18,101 nt of DNA from positions 1-18,101 of the forward strand of contig CAYRZU010000066.1 of assembly GCA_964428895.1 (NCBI GenBank), read 5' to 3'. Origin of the DNA: HyVt-337 sp964428895 (GTDB taxonomy: Bacteria; Planctomycetota; Phycisphaerae; SM23-33). The notes beneath the pieces are model-generated. The model was not told the origin of the DNA and did not search any database. It worked only from the letters and a program-made list of their open reading frames with translations. The position numbers and the translations under genes were made by a program. Shown here one piece after another: positions 5,514 through 13,444 of this stretch. The stretch's first letter is position 1. The number at the start of each line of letters is the position of its first letter.

Positions 5514-8500
5514 AGAACCTTTCCCAGGCGGGCCCGACCGACGCGGCCGCCCGACCCGAACTGACCCGACCCACGCTGATGGCAATGATGGGCGTGGTGG
5601 CCTCGGCGTTGTGGACGTGCTTGCTGATCGCCCACTGGTCCGGCGCCGCCCAAGCGGCCCCGCAGGCGGTGGCGTATCAGTCGGTGTGGCTGGCGGTATT
5701 TGCGGTCACGGCGTTGGCGTCGATGCTGCTGATACTGCAGAAGCGATGGGCCCACCAATTGCTGCTGACGCTGTTTGCGTTGCTGACCGTCGGCTCGTTG
5801 GCTCACTTGATGGGCGTGCTGCTGTGGACGGACGACTCCTGGTGGGGCACGGCCCTGCCGCCGCTGCTGCTGACCATGCCGGTGTTCGTGCTGGCCCTGG
5901 CGGGAACGGCCGCGATGACGGCCTCCTCCGCCCCCCGCACGCGATTGCGGTATTCGTCGGTGGTGACGGTTTCGGTGGCCGCAGCGATCGCCCTGGCGGT
6001 CCTGGTCAACATGATCGGCCAGAAAGACTACGTCCGCCGTTCCACCGAAACACTCGGCCGTTACGGCCTGACCGACCGGACCAAGCGTGTGCTGGAATCG
6101 ATCGACCAGCCGATCCGCCTGACCGCCGCGTATACCTCCACCAACCCCAAGCGCCTCGGCCGTGAGTACGGGCCGCGCGTGATGGACCTGCTGAAGGAAA
6201 TGGCCGAGTTCGGCCGTCGCAATAACAAATCCATCGAGGTCATCAACGCCTCCGACGACGTGGCCCGGGCCGAGGTCATCGCCGACCTGAAGGAACGCTT
6301 CCGCCTGCGGGCCCAGGATCACGACCAATTCATCAGCAACGTCCACCAGGCCAGCGGCGGCATGGTGCAATCCCTGGCCGAATCGGCGCAGGCCTGGCAG
6401 ATGGCCGACCAGGCCGTCTACCTCCGGCAGTGGTCAATGGCGCCGGGCTTGGCTCGGGAGCTGAAGCGTGTTTCGCGCGAGTTGGAGAACCTCGATGCCA
6501 AGGTCCAAGGCCAGTTGCAGAGCGCTGCCCTGCCCGACTACGGCGGCCTGACCCATGAGCTCACCCAAGGCCTCCAGCAATCGCGTGATGAGGTCCAGAA
6601 GTTCGTCCTGCTGTGTCGGCAGATTCAGACCATCCCCGATGAGGTCAACGCCAATCGCGCCAAGACCCTCCAGGCCGTCGACCGCTGCGCGAAGTACGCC
6701 GAGGAAATGCTGCAGGCCATCGGTACGCCCGATGATGTCGTCCCCGACCGACCCGCCCCGCTGCTGCGACGTTACGTGGGCAAAGCCCGGGATGCCGCCG
6801 CCGCCGCCAAGTTCGCCGCACAGCTCCTGCAGAACGTCGCCGGGGAAGCCAACATCCCTCTGCTGCACACGTCCCAGGATTGGCTGCTGCAATTGGATAC
6901 CGGAGATGGCGCGGTCAGAGGCATTTCCCCGGCCGAGCTGTTTATGCGCTACGGAATGCTGTTGGAGCAGCAGGCCGAGGAACTGGACATGACCGTGGCC
7001 GCGGCCAAGGATGAGTTCCTCCGCGAGCTGCTGGTCCAGGTCCGCTCCCAAGCCGTCGCCATCGGCGGAAGTCTGGTCGGCTCGGCCAAGGTGGTGCACG
7101 AGTCCTTGCCGTTGCTGGCCCAGATGGACCCCGCCAGCAGCGCCATGCTGGCCCATGCCAATCAAGGCGGGCCGCTGTTCAACACCATGGCGGCATTGAC
7201 GGTGTGGCTGGACACGGCCCAAGCCCTGCCCGCCCTGGAAGCGACCGAGCTGAGCCGGGCGATCTCCGAAGACAACATCTTGCTGATCGAAGTCGGCGAC
7301 CAGACCGAAGTGATCCCCTTCGAGGACATCTGGCCGCTTCGGGCCGGCATCGGTGGCCCGGACGACACCGAGCAGTCGCGGTTCTTCAACGGCAACGCCA
7401 CCATCGGCTCGAAGTTGCTGGGCATGGCCCACGAGCCGTTCGCCACGGTGGTGTTGACCTACTACGAGCCGGAGATTCCGCCCCAGCTCGCCCCGTATCT
7501 GCCCAGCCCGCCGTTGAGCCCGGACAACCTCCGCGAACTGACCCGACGGCTGGAAAGCGTCAACTTCGAGGTCCAGCAGTGGAACCTGTCCGAACCGCCG
7601 CCGTGGGAGACCGGCGGCGCCGACCCCGATCGGCCGCGCGTGCTGCTGGTGCTGGCCCCCCCCGAGCCGCTGCCGCTGGGCGAAATGGCCCCGGGCCGAT
7701 TCGGCGACGCCGAGATCGCCAAGATCAAATCCCTGGTCGACACCGGCACGCCGGCGCTGTTCCTGACCGGCTTCATGCCCCCCCAAGGATTCGCCGGGCA
7801 AGCCATCCAGCCCAATTACGGGTATGGGCCCTATCTGCAGGGCGATTGGGGCATTGATGTTCTCAGCGACTTCCGGGTCGTCTCGGCATCGCCGGATAGG
7901 ACCACGCCGGGCAAGTTCCACGTGAATATCAAGCGGCTGTTCCACCTGCCCTTGTCGCTGTTCTCGGACCACATGATCGGTGATCCCCTAAAGGGCCAGC
8001 GGGTGCTGTGGACCGACCTGTGCCCCCTGGAGATCGCCTCGGCCCCACCGGTCGGCGTGGCGGTCGAGCCGCTGCTGAGCATTCCCGAGGCCTGGGGGTC
8101 GGATACCTGGGCCAGTCGCGACGTCCGGGAACTTTACCGGCAGGTCTACGCCAAGGACCGCAGCCTGATCCAGCCGAACTTCGACGGCGGCGATAAACGG
8201 ATTCCCGACGGCGGCATGCCCGTGGCCGTCGCCGCCACGCGCGAACGAACCGGCGGGCCCGATGCCGACGACCCACAGACCTCCCGCATTGTGGTGCTGA
8301 CCATGGCGCTGTCTTTGGTGGACGGCTACCTGACCCAATACGAGCACCAATTCGAATCGGGCGACCTGACGGTGTCCGATCCACCCCGGGCCAACGCCGA
8401 CCTGGTCATCAACAGCCTGTACTGGCTGATCGGCAGCTACCACTACATCGCCGCCCCGGCCTTGGCCTCTGAGCCGATCGCCGATGTCAGCGGCGGCACC

Positions 8501-8590
8501 TACGCCACGCTGTGGGTGCTGTGTGTGGTGGTCGCCCCGTTGGCGGTGGTGGGCCTCGGCGGCGTGGTGATGGTGTTGCGTCGGCGGTAG
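5504..8590 (+). CDS. very long GldG-type membrane protein of the ABC system
   Basis: Membrane protein of 1028 residues, much longer than typical GldG-type proteins (about 500-600). Five hydrophobic segments occupy roughly residues 25-44, 60-78, 83-106, 118-139 and 151-170. The extracytoplasmic part then begins with YGLTDRTKRVLESIDQPIRL (187-206), the hallmark of the DUF7088/GldG N-terminal domain. Residues about 265-580 are a predominantly helical, Gln/Glu/Ala-rich insertion with likely coiled coils, which explains the extra length. The GldG-type domain resumes near 585 (EDNILLIEVGDQTEVIPFEDIW, FFNGNATIGSKLL) and ends with one hydrophobic segment and RRR (about 999-1028). Known members accompany GldA/GldF-like ABC components, and no enzymatic residues are established. 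The start overlaps the permease stop by 10 bases. The helical insertion may reach into the periplasm or bind a partner, perhaps the DUF4340 protein encoded next; this is inference. Confidence 0.85.
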   Translation: MAVENLSQAGPTDAAARPELTRPTLMAMMGVVASALWTCLLIAHWSGAAQAAPQAVAYQSVWLAVFAVTALASMLLILQKRWAHQLLLTLFALLTVGSLAHLMGVLLWTDDSWWGTALPPLLLTMPVFVLALAGTAAMTASSAPRTRLRYSSVVTVSVAAAIALAVLVNMIGQKDYVRRSTETLGRYGLTDRTKRVLESIDQPIRLTAAYTSTNPKRLGREYGPRVMDLLKEMAEFGRRNNKSIEVINASDDVARAEVIADLKERFRLRAQDHDQFISNVHQASGGMVQSLAESAQAWQMADQAVYLRQWSMAPGLARELKRVSRELENLDAKVQGQLQSAALPDYGGLTHELTQGLQQSRDEVQKFVLLCRQIQTIPDEVNANRAKTLQAVDRCAKYAEEMLQAIGTPDDVVPDRPAPLLRRYVGKARDAAAAAKFAAQLLQNVAGEANIPLLHTSQDWLLQLDTGDGAVRGISPAELFMRYGMLLEQQAEELDMTVAAAKDEFLRELLVQVRSQAVAIGGSLVGSAKVVHESLPLLAQMDPASSAMLAHANQGGPLFNTMAALTVWLDTAQALPALEATELSRAISEDNILLIEVGDQTEVIPFEDIWPLRAGIGGPDDTEQSRFFNGNATIGSKLLGMAHEPFATVVLTYYEPEIPPQLAPYLPSPPLSPDNLRELTRRLESVNFEVQQWNLSEPPPWETGGADPDRPRVLLVLAPPEPLPLGEMAPGRFGDAEIAKIKSLVDTGTPALFLTGFMPPQGFAGQAIQPNYGYGPYLQGDWGIDVLSDFRVVSASPDRTTPGKFHVNIKRLFHLPLSLFSDHMIGDPLKGQRVLWTDLCPLEIASAPPVGVAVEPLLSIPEAWGSDTWASRDVRELYRQVYAKDRSLIQPNFDGGDKRIPDGGMPVAVAATRERTGGPDADDPQTSRIVVLTMALSLVDGYLTQYEHQFESGDLTVSDPPRANADLVINSLYWLIGSYHYIAAPALASEPIADVSGGTYATLWVLCVVVAPLAVVGLGGVVMVLRRR

Positions 8591-8629
8591 TCGCCGACAG
8601 GACGAGTAGACCCAGGAGTATCAACAACG

Positions 8630-10828
8630 ATGAAGCCCAAGACCGTCATTGTACTGGGCGTCCTGCTAATCGCGTGCGTGCTGTTCGTCGTGCTCCGCCA
8701 CGCGGACCTGTTCGGCGGCAACGACAAGGGAGTCCTTGTGTTCGGGCGGCCGTTGGAGCAGCTTGACACGCTCCGAATCACCGACGACCGCGGCCGAACC
8801 ATGGCCTTCGTTCGAGATGGTACTCTCTGGCGGATGACCGAACCGGTCGAGGCCACCGCCGATATGTTCACCATCGCGGATATGGTGACCTCCCTGGAGA
8901 GACTAACTTCGACCAAGCGATTGCCCCGTGAAAAGGCCGCTTCCGATCTGACCGGATTGGCCAGGCCCGCCTGGCTCATTGAGCTCACCGCGGATGGCCG
9001 ATCGTATCGCCTCAAGGTCGGCAAGCAGGCGCCCGTAATGGGCGACAGCGGCCGGCTGACCTACGTTCAGCTGGCCGATGAGGGGGGCAAGGCCGACGTG
9101 CATTCCGTGGCTGTTGATTTCGAGGATCTGTTACGTCGCCCGACCTCGGCGTTTCGGGATCGGACCGTATTCGGCGCCTCGGTGGACCGCATCGCGGGCC
9201 TGGCGGTCGAAGGCAAGCACAGCTATCGTCTGACTCGCGACCATGGCGACTGGACGATCCAGACCGCCCAATTCACGGCTCCGGCCGACCCGGCGACCGT
9301 TCGTCGAGCCCTGATGGGGCTCGCCCTAATCTCGGCGGAAGACTTCATCGACGACGCCGCAGCCGACCTCGGCGTCTACGGCTTGGCCCCCGGATCGGAG
9401 GCCCTATCGGCGACCATCAGCCTGGTCGACCCAGCCGAAACAGTCGAACTGAAACTCGGCAACCGGACCGGGGCGACGGTCTTCGCCCGGCGAATCGACC
9501 GGCCCGGCGTGGTGCTGATCGGCCAGGACATGCTGGCCCGGCTTCAGCCGGACCCCAGGGCTCTCCGCGAACATCGCGTGGCCCCCATTCCGCCCGAGTC
9601 GATCTATCAAATACGTCTGACCAACGCCGATGGCGTCACGGAACTGGTCCGCCGCGAAAAAGGCTGGCGGATGAAGGAGCCGCTGGCCACGGAGGCCAAC
9701 GGGCCCGCGGTTGATGCGCTTGTCGCCCAGTTGGCCCAGTTGCGTGTGCAGACCTTCCACGACTTGCCCGCCCCCGCCGCCGCGTTCGGCCTGGATGAGC
9801 CAATCGTGGAGATGCGTCTCTATGCAGCCGACGGCCAGAGCCGACTGCTCAAGGTCGGCCGGCGAGACGCCAAGCAAGAGACCGTGTTTGTCCAGATCGA
9901 CGACGGCCCGCCGGTGATGGAACTGCCGGCCGATCGCATCAACTTCCTCCTGGCTGATGCCGCCGGCTACTGTGGTACAACACTGACGGCCCTGCCCGCC
10001 GGGACCCCCGTCACCCAACTGCTCCTGACCCGCAAGCCACAGCGCAAGGAGGAGGCCCTCACGCTTCAGCGAGATGACGCCGGGGACTGGCAGATGACTC
10101 AGCCGGAGATCGCCTCGGCCAACAGCGCGCTGATCGAGCGGATCGTCCAGCAGTTGAGGAACCTGCAGGCCGAACAGATCGTGGCTATCGCCGAGGGGGC
10201 CCCGGATGTCTTCGCCCAGGCCAAGCACTATGTCGACGTCACGCTCAGCCCCCCCGATGACAGTGGCGCAAACGTGGGCCTCCGCCTGGTCAAGTTGGAA
10301 GACCAAGACGGCCGCAGCGGCGTGTTCGCTTGGCGGACCGGCCAAGCCAAGGTCATCATCGGCCGCTGCGACCCGACCGTTTACGATGACCTGACCGGAG
10401 ATCTTCGCAGCACGCTGATTTGGCAACTGGACCCGAAGGCCGTCGACCACATCAGCATCCAACCTGGCAGCGGCACGCCCCTGGTGCTGACCCGCTCCGA
10501 CGACGGATGGGTCATGGACGGCAATGAGACGGCGATGATCGACGCCGGCGAGGTCGAGACCTACCTGAGTGCCTTGCGTCGTCTGACCGCGGAGCGGTTT
10601 GTGCCGGACTCGGCGGGCAAGCTTCGGAGCTTCGGCCTCCATCGGCCGTGGCTGACCGTCGAGCTGTCGGCGGGCGAGGCGCGCTACCACACGATAGTGG
10701 CCGACCGCGGGCCGGACGAGCACGACCACCGTTATGCCGCTGCTGACGGCATCGAGCCGGTCTTTGTCCTGACGGCCGAGACCGTCGCGAATCTGTCACG
10801 GACGGCCGATCGGTTCATCCGCAACTGA
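8630..10828 (+). CDS. membrane-anchored protein of five DUF4340-like repeats
   Basis: Protein of 732 residues with one N-terminal hydrophobic segment (5-22) that would anchor it in the membrane, with the rest outside the cytoplasm. The body is five tandem units of about 140 residues. Each starts with a strand-turn-strand ending in Trp (RDGTLWRMTEPV at W67; then W208, W346, W487 and W627). A helical stretch with two or three Leu-rich turns follows, and then a strand often introduced by FGL..P. The Trp spacing is 141, 138, 141 and 140 residues. This is the DUF4340 pattern, a family commonly found beside GldG-like genes and of unknown biochemical role. AGGAG (8614-8618) supports the ATG. It starts 39 bp after the GldG-like gene, surely in the same unit. 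The regular repeat suggests an elongated extracytoplasmic scaffold, perhaps spanning or lining the envelope. Confidence 0.85.
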   Translation: MKPKTVIVLGVLLIACVLFVVLRHADLFGGNDKGVLVFGRPLEQLDTLRITDDRGRTMAFVRDGTLWRMTEPVEATADMFTIADMVTSLERLTSTKRLPREKAASDLTGLARPAWLIELTADGRSYRLKVGKQAPVMGDSGRLTYVQLADEGGKADVHSVAVDFEDLLRRPTSAFRDRTVFGASVDRIAGLAVEGKHSYRLTRDHGDWTIQTAQFTAPADPATVRRALMGLALISAEDFIDDAAADLGVYGLAPGSEALSATISLVDPAETVELKLGNRTGATVFARRIDRPGVVLIGQDMLARLQPDPRALREHRVAPIPPESIYQIRLTNADGVTELVRREKGWRMKEPLATEANGPAVDALVAQLAQLRVQTFHDLPAPAAAFGLDEPIVEMRLYAADGQSRLLKVGRRDAKQETVFVQIDDGPPVMELPADRINFLLADAAGYCGTTLTALPAGTPVTQLLLTRKPQRKEEALTLQRDDAGDWQMTQPEIASANSALIERIVQQLRNLQAEQIVAIAEGAPDVFAQAKHYVDVTLSPPDDSGANVGLRLVKLEDQDGRSGVFAWRTGQAKVIIGRCDPTVYDDLTGDLRSTLIWQLDPKAVDHISIQPGSGTPLVLTRSDDGWVMDGNETAMIDAGEVETYLSALRRLTAERFVPDSAGKLRSFGLHRPWLTVELSAGEARYHTIVADRGPDEHDHRYAAADGIEPVFVLTAETVANLSRTADRFIRN

Positions 10829-10838
10829 ACGCCTCGGG

Positions 10839-10872
10839 ACGCGGGCGGAAATAGACCTCCCTCATCCCGCGT
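10839..10872 (+). other. hairpin between DUF4340 gene and exported helical protein gene
   Basis: ACGCGGG (10839-10845) pairs with CCCGCGT (10866-10872) around a 20-base loop, just after the DUF4340 stop codon. No T run follows. It may weaken read-through into the next gene or protect the upstream mRNA end. Confidence 0.35.
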
Positions 10873-10920
10873 TAGGTAATACAGGCTGCCACGACTCCGA
10901 ATGACTTTGGAGATCTCATC

Positions 10921-11853
10921 ATGCGCTTAGCCATTGCATGCATACTCCTGCTCGTTCCGTTGACCGCCGCTTGGGGCGGGCCGCCGCCCCAGGCTGCCAA
11001 TGAGGCCGACATTCTAGACCTGGCCGCCCAGCTCGGCGACGTCGGCCGTCAGCTGATCGAGGACGCGCTCGACGAGGACGTCCAACGGGCCCTCCAACGC
11101 CGGTTGAAACAGACCACCTACGACGCCACCTGCGTCGAGCCAATCCAAGAGGCCCTGCAACTCGTGGAGGATGAGACCGTTGAACTCTACGTCGCTGTTC
11201 AGATCTTCAAGCCGGTCCTCATGGGCAACGACGAAACCGTCGTTGCCGCTACCGAGTTGGTCATCGAGACCTATCGCCGGCTGGGTAAGTATGAGTCCTT
11301 GAAGCAATACAGCGATGAAGAACTCGCCGCGATGGCCGAGCCGGTCCAACGGGAAAAGGAATCCGACAAAGCCTTCGCCCAGCGCAAAGCACGCCACGCG
11401 AAACGCATCGAGGACAAGGCCGAGGAGGACCGGCGGGTCAAGCTCCACAACGGCATGGCCCACCGGTTGCAGCTTCAGGCGATCCAACTGATGCTCCAGT
11501 CCGACGAGGGTAAGTACGACCGTGAGCTAATCGACTGGATGAAGACTGCCGAGGCCAAGAACCGATGGGCCTTCACGGAAGTGCTCGCCGCCTTGCGCAC
11601 CGCGGCCCGGGCCATGGAGACCGAGCGGGCGGCCTGGTTCTACAAACGCCTTAAGAAGTACCTGACCCCCAAGAGCATGGTCGAACGGACCTACGTCGAC
11701 CCCAGTTCGGTCCAGGTGCAGCCCTTCGGAAACAGCCGTTTCACCCGCCACACAGCGGCGCCCGGGAAGCACCTCCTCAATACCATCAACCATCTGGCTG
11801 TCCCAGCGGAGTTGCCCGCCCTGCGAGAACCGGAATTGCCCGATGAGGACTAG
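10921..11853 (+). CDS. exported helical protein, function unknown
   Basis: A 310-residue protein that I do not recognise. Residues 1-19 form a clear signal peptide (MRLAIACILLLVPLTAAWG), and cleavage would leave a GPPP start. The mature chain is almost wholly helical by composition. A central, strongly charged segment (about residues 135-180, rich in Glu, Lys and Arg) looks like a coiled coil, and the C-terminal 50 residues are less structured and Pro-rich. No catalytic motif is apparent. GGAG (10909-10912) is 8 nt before the ATG. It lies 92 bp after the DUF4340 gene on the same strand, so it may be the last gene of the Gld-like operon, though the hairpin between them leaves room for separate control. 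It could be a periplasmic partner of that machine; this is inferred from position only. Confidence 0.7.
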   Translation: MRLAIACILLLVPLTAAWGGPPPQAANEADILDLAAQLGDVGRQLIEDALDEDVQRALQRRLKQTTYDATCVEPIQEALQLVEDETVELYVAVQIFKPVLMGNDETVVAATELVIETYRRLGKYESLKQYSDEELAAMAEPVQREKESDKAFAQRKARHAKRIEDKAEEDRRVKLHNGMAHRLQLQAIQLMLQSDEGKYDRELIDWMKTAEAKNRWAFTEVLAALRTAARAMETERAAWFYKRLKKYLTPKSMVERTYVDPSSVQVQPFGNSRFTRHTAAPGKHLLNTINHLAVPAELPALREPELPDED

Positions 11854-11870
11854 TCGCGCCGGCACAGCCG

Positions 11871-11899
11871 GTGGCAATCCGTTGGGCCAGTGGTATGAT
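11871..11899 (+). promoter_or_regulatory. candidate extended -10 promoter of aroDE
   Basis: GTGGCA (11871-11876, four of six -35 matches) lies 17 bp before TATGAT (11894-11899, five of six -10 matches), which is preceded by TGG, the extended -10 signature. Transcription would begin near 11906, only about 5 nt before the ATG at 11911, and no Shine-Dalgarno sequence is visible there. The mRNA may therefore be leaderless or nearly so. Confidence 0.5.
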
Positions 11900-11910
11900 G
11901 TCCACGAATC

Positions 11911-13434
11911 ATGACCTCCGACCTTCCCCACACGCGTTTGATCTGTCCACTGACGGCCTCGACCGTTGAAGCCATGCTGGCCGAACGGGCCGATGCCCTG
12001 GCCGCCGGCGCCGACACCATCGAGATCCGCCTGGACTTCCTTCGAACGCCCCCCAGCAATAACGACCTCCAACGCCTGCTGGCCGATTGTCCCGTTGAGA
12101 TCATCGTGACCTATCGGCCGATCCGTCAAGGCGGCCGTTACGATGGCGATGAAGCCGCACGCCTAGCTGCCCTCGGCAAGGCCATTGAACTGGGCGCCGC
12201 CTGGGTCGACATTGAGCTCGACGCACCCGCCGAAGGCCGCCCCGCCGGTTCGACCATTCTCAGCCATCACAACTTCGAGCGTTGCCCTGACGACCTGGAC
12301 GCCTCGGTCGATGAATTGGACGGCTCCGACGGCCACGTCAACAAGATCGCCTTTGCCGCTGCCGGGCCGGAGGACGGCCTGCGAGCGATGGATGCGATCC
12401 GGTCCTGCGAAAAGCCGACCATCTCCCTGGCCATGGGGGAGGCGGGCATCCTCAGCCGCGTCCTGGCCCGGAAGCTGGGCGCATTCGGTACCTTCGCGGC
12501 CTTGGCCGATGACAAGATCGCCGCGCCCGGCCAGCCGACACTCCGGCAATTCAAAGAGCTATACCACTGGGACCAGATGGATTCCCAGACGGCATGCTTC
12601 GGCGTCATCGGCTGTCCGGTCGGCCATTCCATGAGTCCGGCCATCCACAACGCCGCCTTCGCCGCCGCGGGCATCAACGGCGTCTACCTGCCGCTGCTGA
12701 TCCAACCCGGCGCCGACAATTTCAATCGGTTCATGGACGCGCTACTCGCCCGGCCGTGGATGGACTGGCGCGGACTCAGCGTGACGATCCCCCACAAAGA
12801 GAACGCCTTGGCCTACGTAGGCGGCGACAACTGCGATCCCCTGGCCGTGCAAATCGGCGCCATCAACACCATCACCATTAACGCCGACGGCGCCCTCGCT
12901 GGCGACAACACCGACTACGCCGCGGCCATCGATGCGCTGTGTGACGCCATGGGAATTGACCGCGAAGACCTGGCCGACCGAACGGTGGCGGTCTTGGGCG
13001 CCGGCGGAGCGTCGCGAGCTATCGTCGCCGCCTTGGGCCATTACGGGGCCCGGACCACAATCTACAATCGAACTCTCAGTCGGGCCGAGGCCCTGGCCGA
13101 GGAGTTCGGCGCCGCCGCCCATCCCCTCGACGATCTACCCGCCCTCGATGCGGAAATCATGATCAACTGCACGCCGATCGGCATGGCCAGTCACAGCGAT
13201 GGATCCCCAATGGCGGAAATCCCTTCCGGCGTTGCGGTCGTCTTCGACACAATCTATAACCCTATCCAGACCCGTTTGCTGGAGATGGCTCAGGCTGCCG
13301 GTCGCCGAACGGTCAGCGGCCTGGAGATGTTCGTCAACCAGGCGGTCGCCCAGTTTGAACGATGGACCGAGACCCCCGCCCCGCGCAACGTGATGCGCCA
13401 GGCGGTTCTGGATCAACTGAGTGGCCGACATTAG
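11911..13434 (+). CDS. aroDE: bifunctional 3-dehydroquinate dehydratase / shikimate dehydrogenase
   Basis: Cytoplasmic enzyme of 507 residues for steps three and four of the shikimate pathway: 3-dehydroquinate to 3-dehydroshikimate, then NADPH-dependent reduction to shikimate. The N-terminal half (about 8-220) is a type I dehydratase: EIRLDF (38-43), the catalytic-His motif SHHNF (118-122), the Schiff-base Lys K145 in NKIAFAA, and GEAGILSR (176-183). The C-terminal half (about 229-500) is AroE: GCPVGHSMSPAIHN, SVTIPHKEN with catalytic K296, GAINT, GDNTDY with catalytic D335, the nucleotide-binding GAGGAS (363-368), NRT (386-388) and NCTPIGM. All key residues are present in both halves, so both activities are expected. 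The same domain order is known in plants and some bacteria, including chlamydiae. The start is the ATG closest to the conserved first strand. The prepilin peptidase gene follows 10 bp later. Confidence 0.95.
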   Translation: MTSDLPHTRLICPLTASTVEAMLAERADALAAGADTIEIRLDFLRTPPSNNDLQRLLADCPVEIIVTYRPIRQGGRYDGDEAARLAALGKAIELGAAWVDIELDAPAEGRPAGSTILSHHNFERCPDDLDASVDELDGSDGHVNKIAFAAAGPEDGLRAMDAIRSCEKPTISLAMGEAGILSRVLARKLGAFGTFAALADDKIAAPGQPTLRQFKELYHWDQMDSQTACFGVIGCPVGHSMSPAIHNAAFAAAGINGVYLPLLIQPGADNFNRFMDALLARPWMDWRGLSVTIPHKENALAYVGGDNCDPLAVQIGAINTITINADGALAGDNTDYAAAIDALCDAMGIDREDLADRTVAVLGAGGASRAIVAALGHYGARTTIYNRTLSRAEALAEEFGAAAHPLDDLPALDAEIMINCTPIGMASHSDGSPMAEIPSGVAVVFDTIYNPIQTRLLEMAQAAGRRTVSGLEMFVNQAVAQFERWTETPAPRNVMRQAVLDQLSGRH

Positions 13435-13444
13435 CGAGAGCGTC

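Noticed and set aside
6434..7972. A 512-residue open frame on the minus strand opposite the GldG-like gene
   Set aside because: High-GC antisense shadow: low-complexity Gln/Gly/His/Arg-rich translation, no domain, no ribosome-binding site, and the plus strand carries a recognisable gene.
9404..10729. A 441-residue open frame on the minus strand opposite the DUF4340 gene
   Set aside because: Same antisense artefact; the plus strand shows five regular protein repeats.
13421..13444. GTG start for the prepilin peptidase, overlapping aroDE
   Set aside because: The extra eight residues are polar and outside the conserved hydrophobic start; no better ribosome-binding site precedes it.
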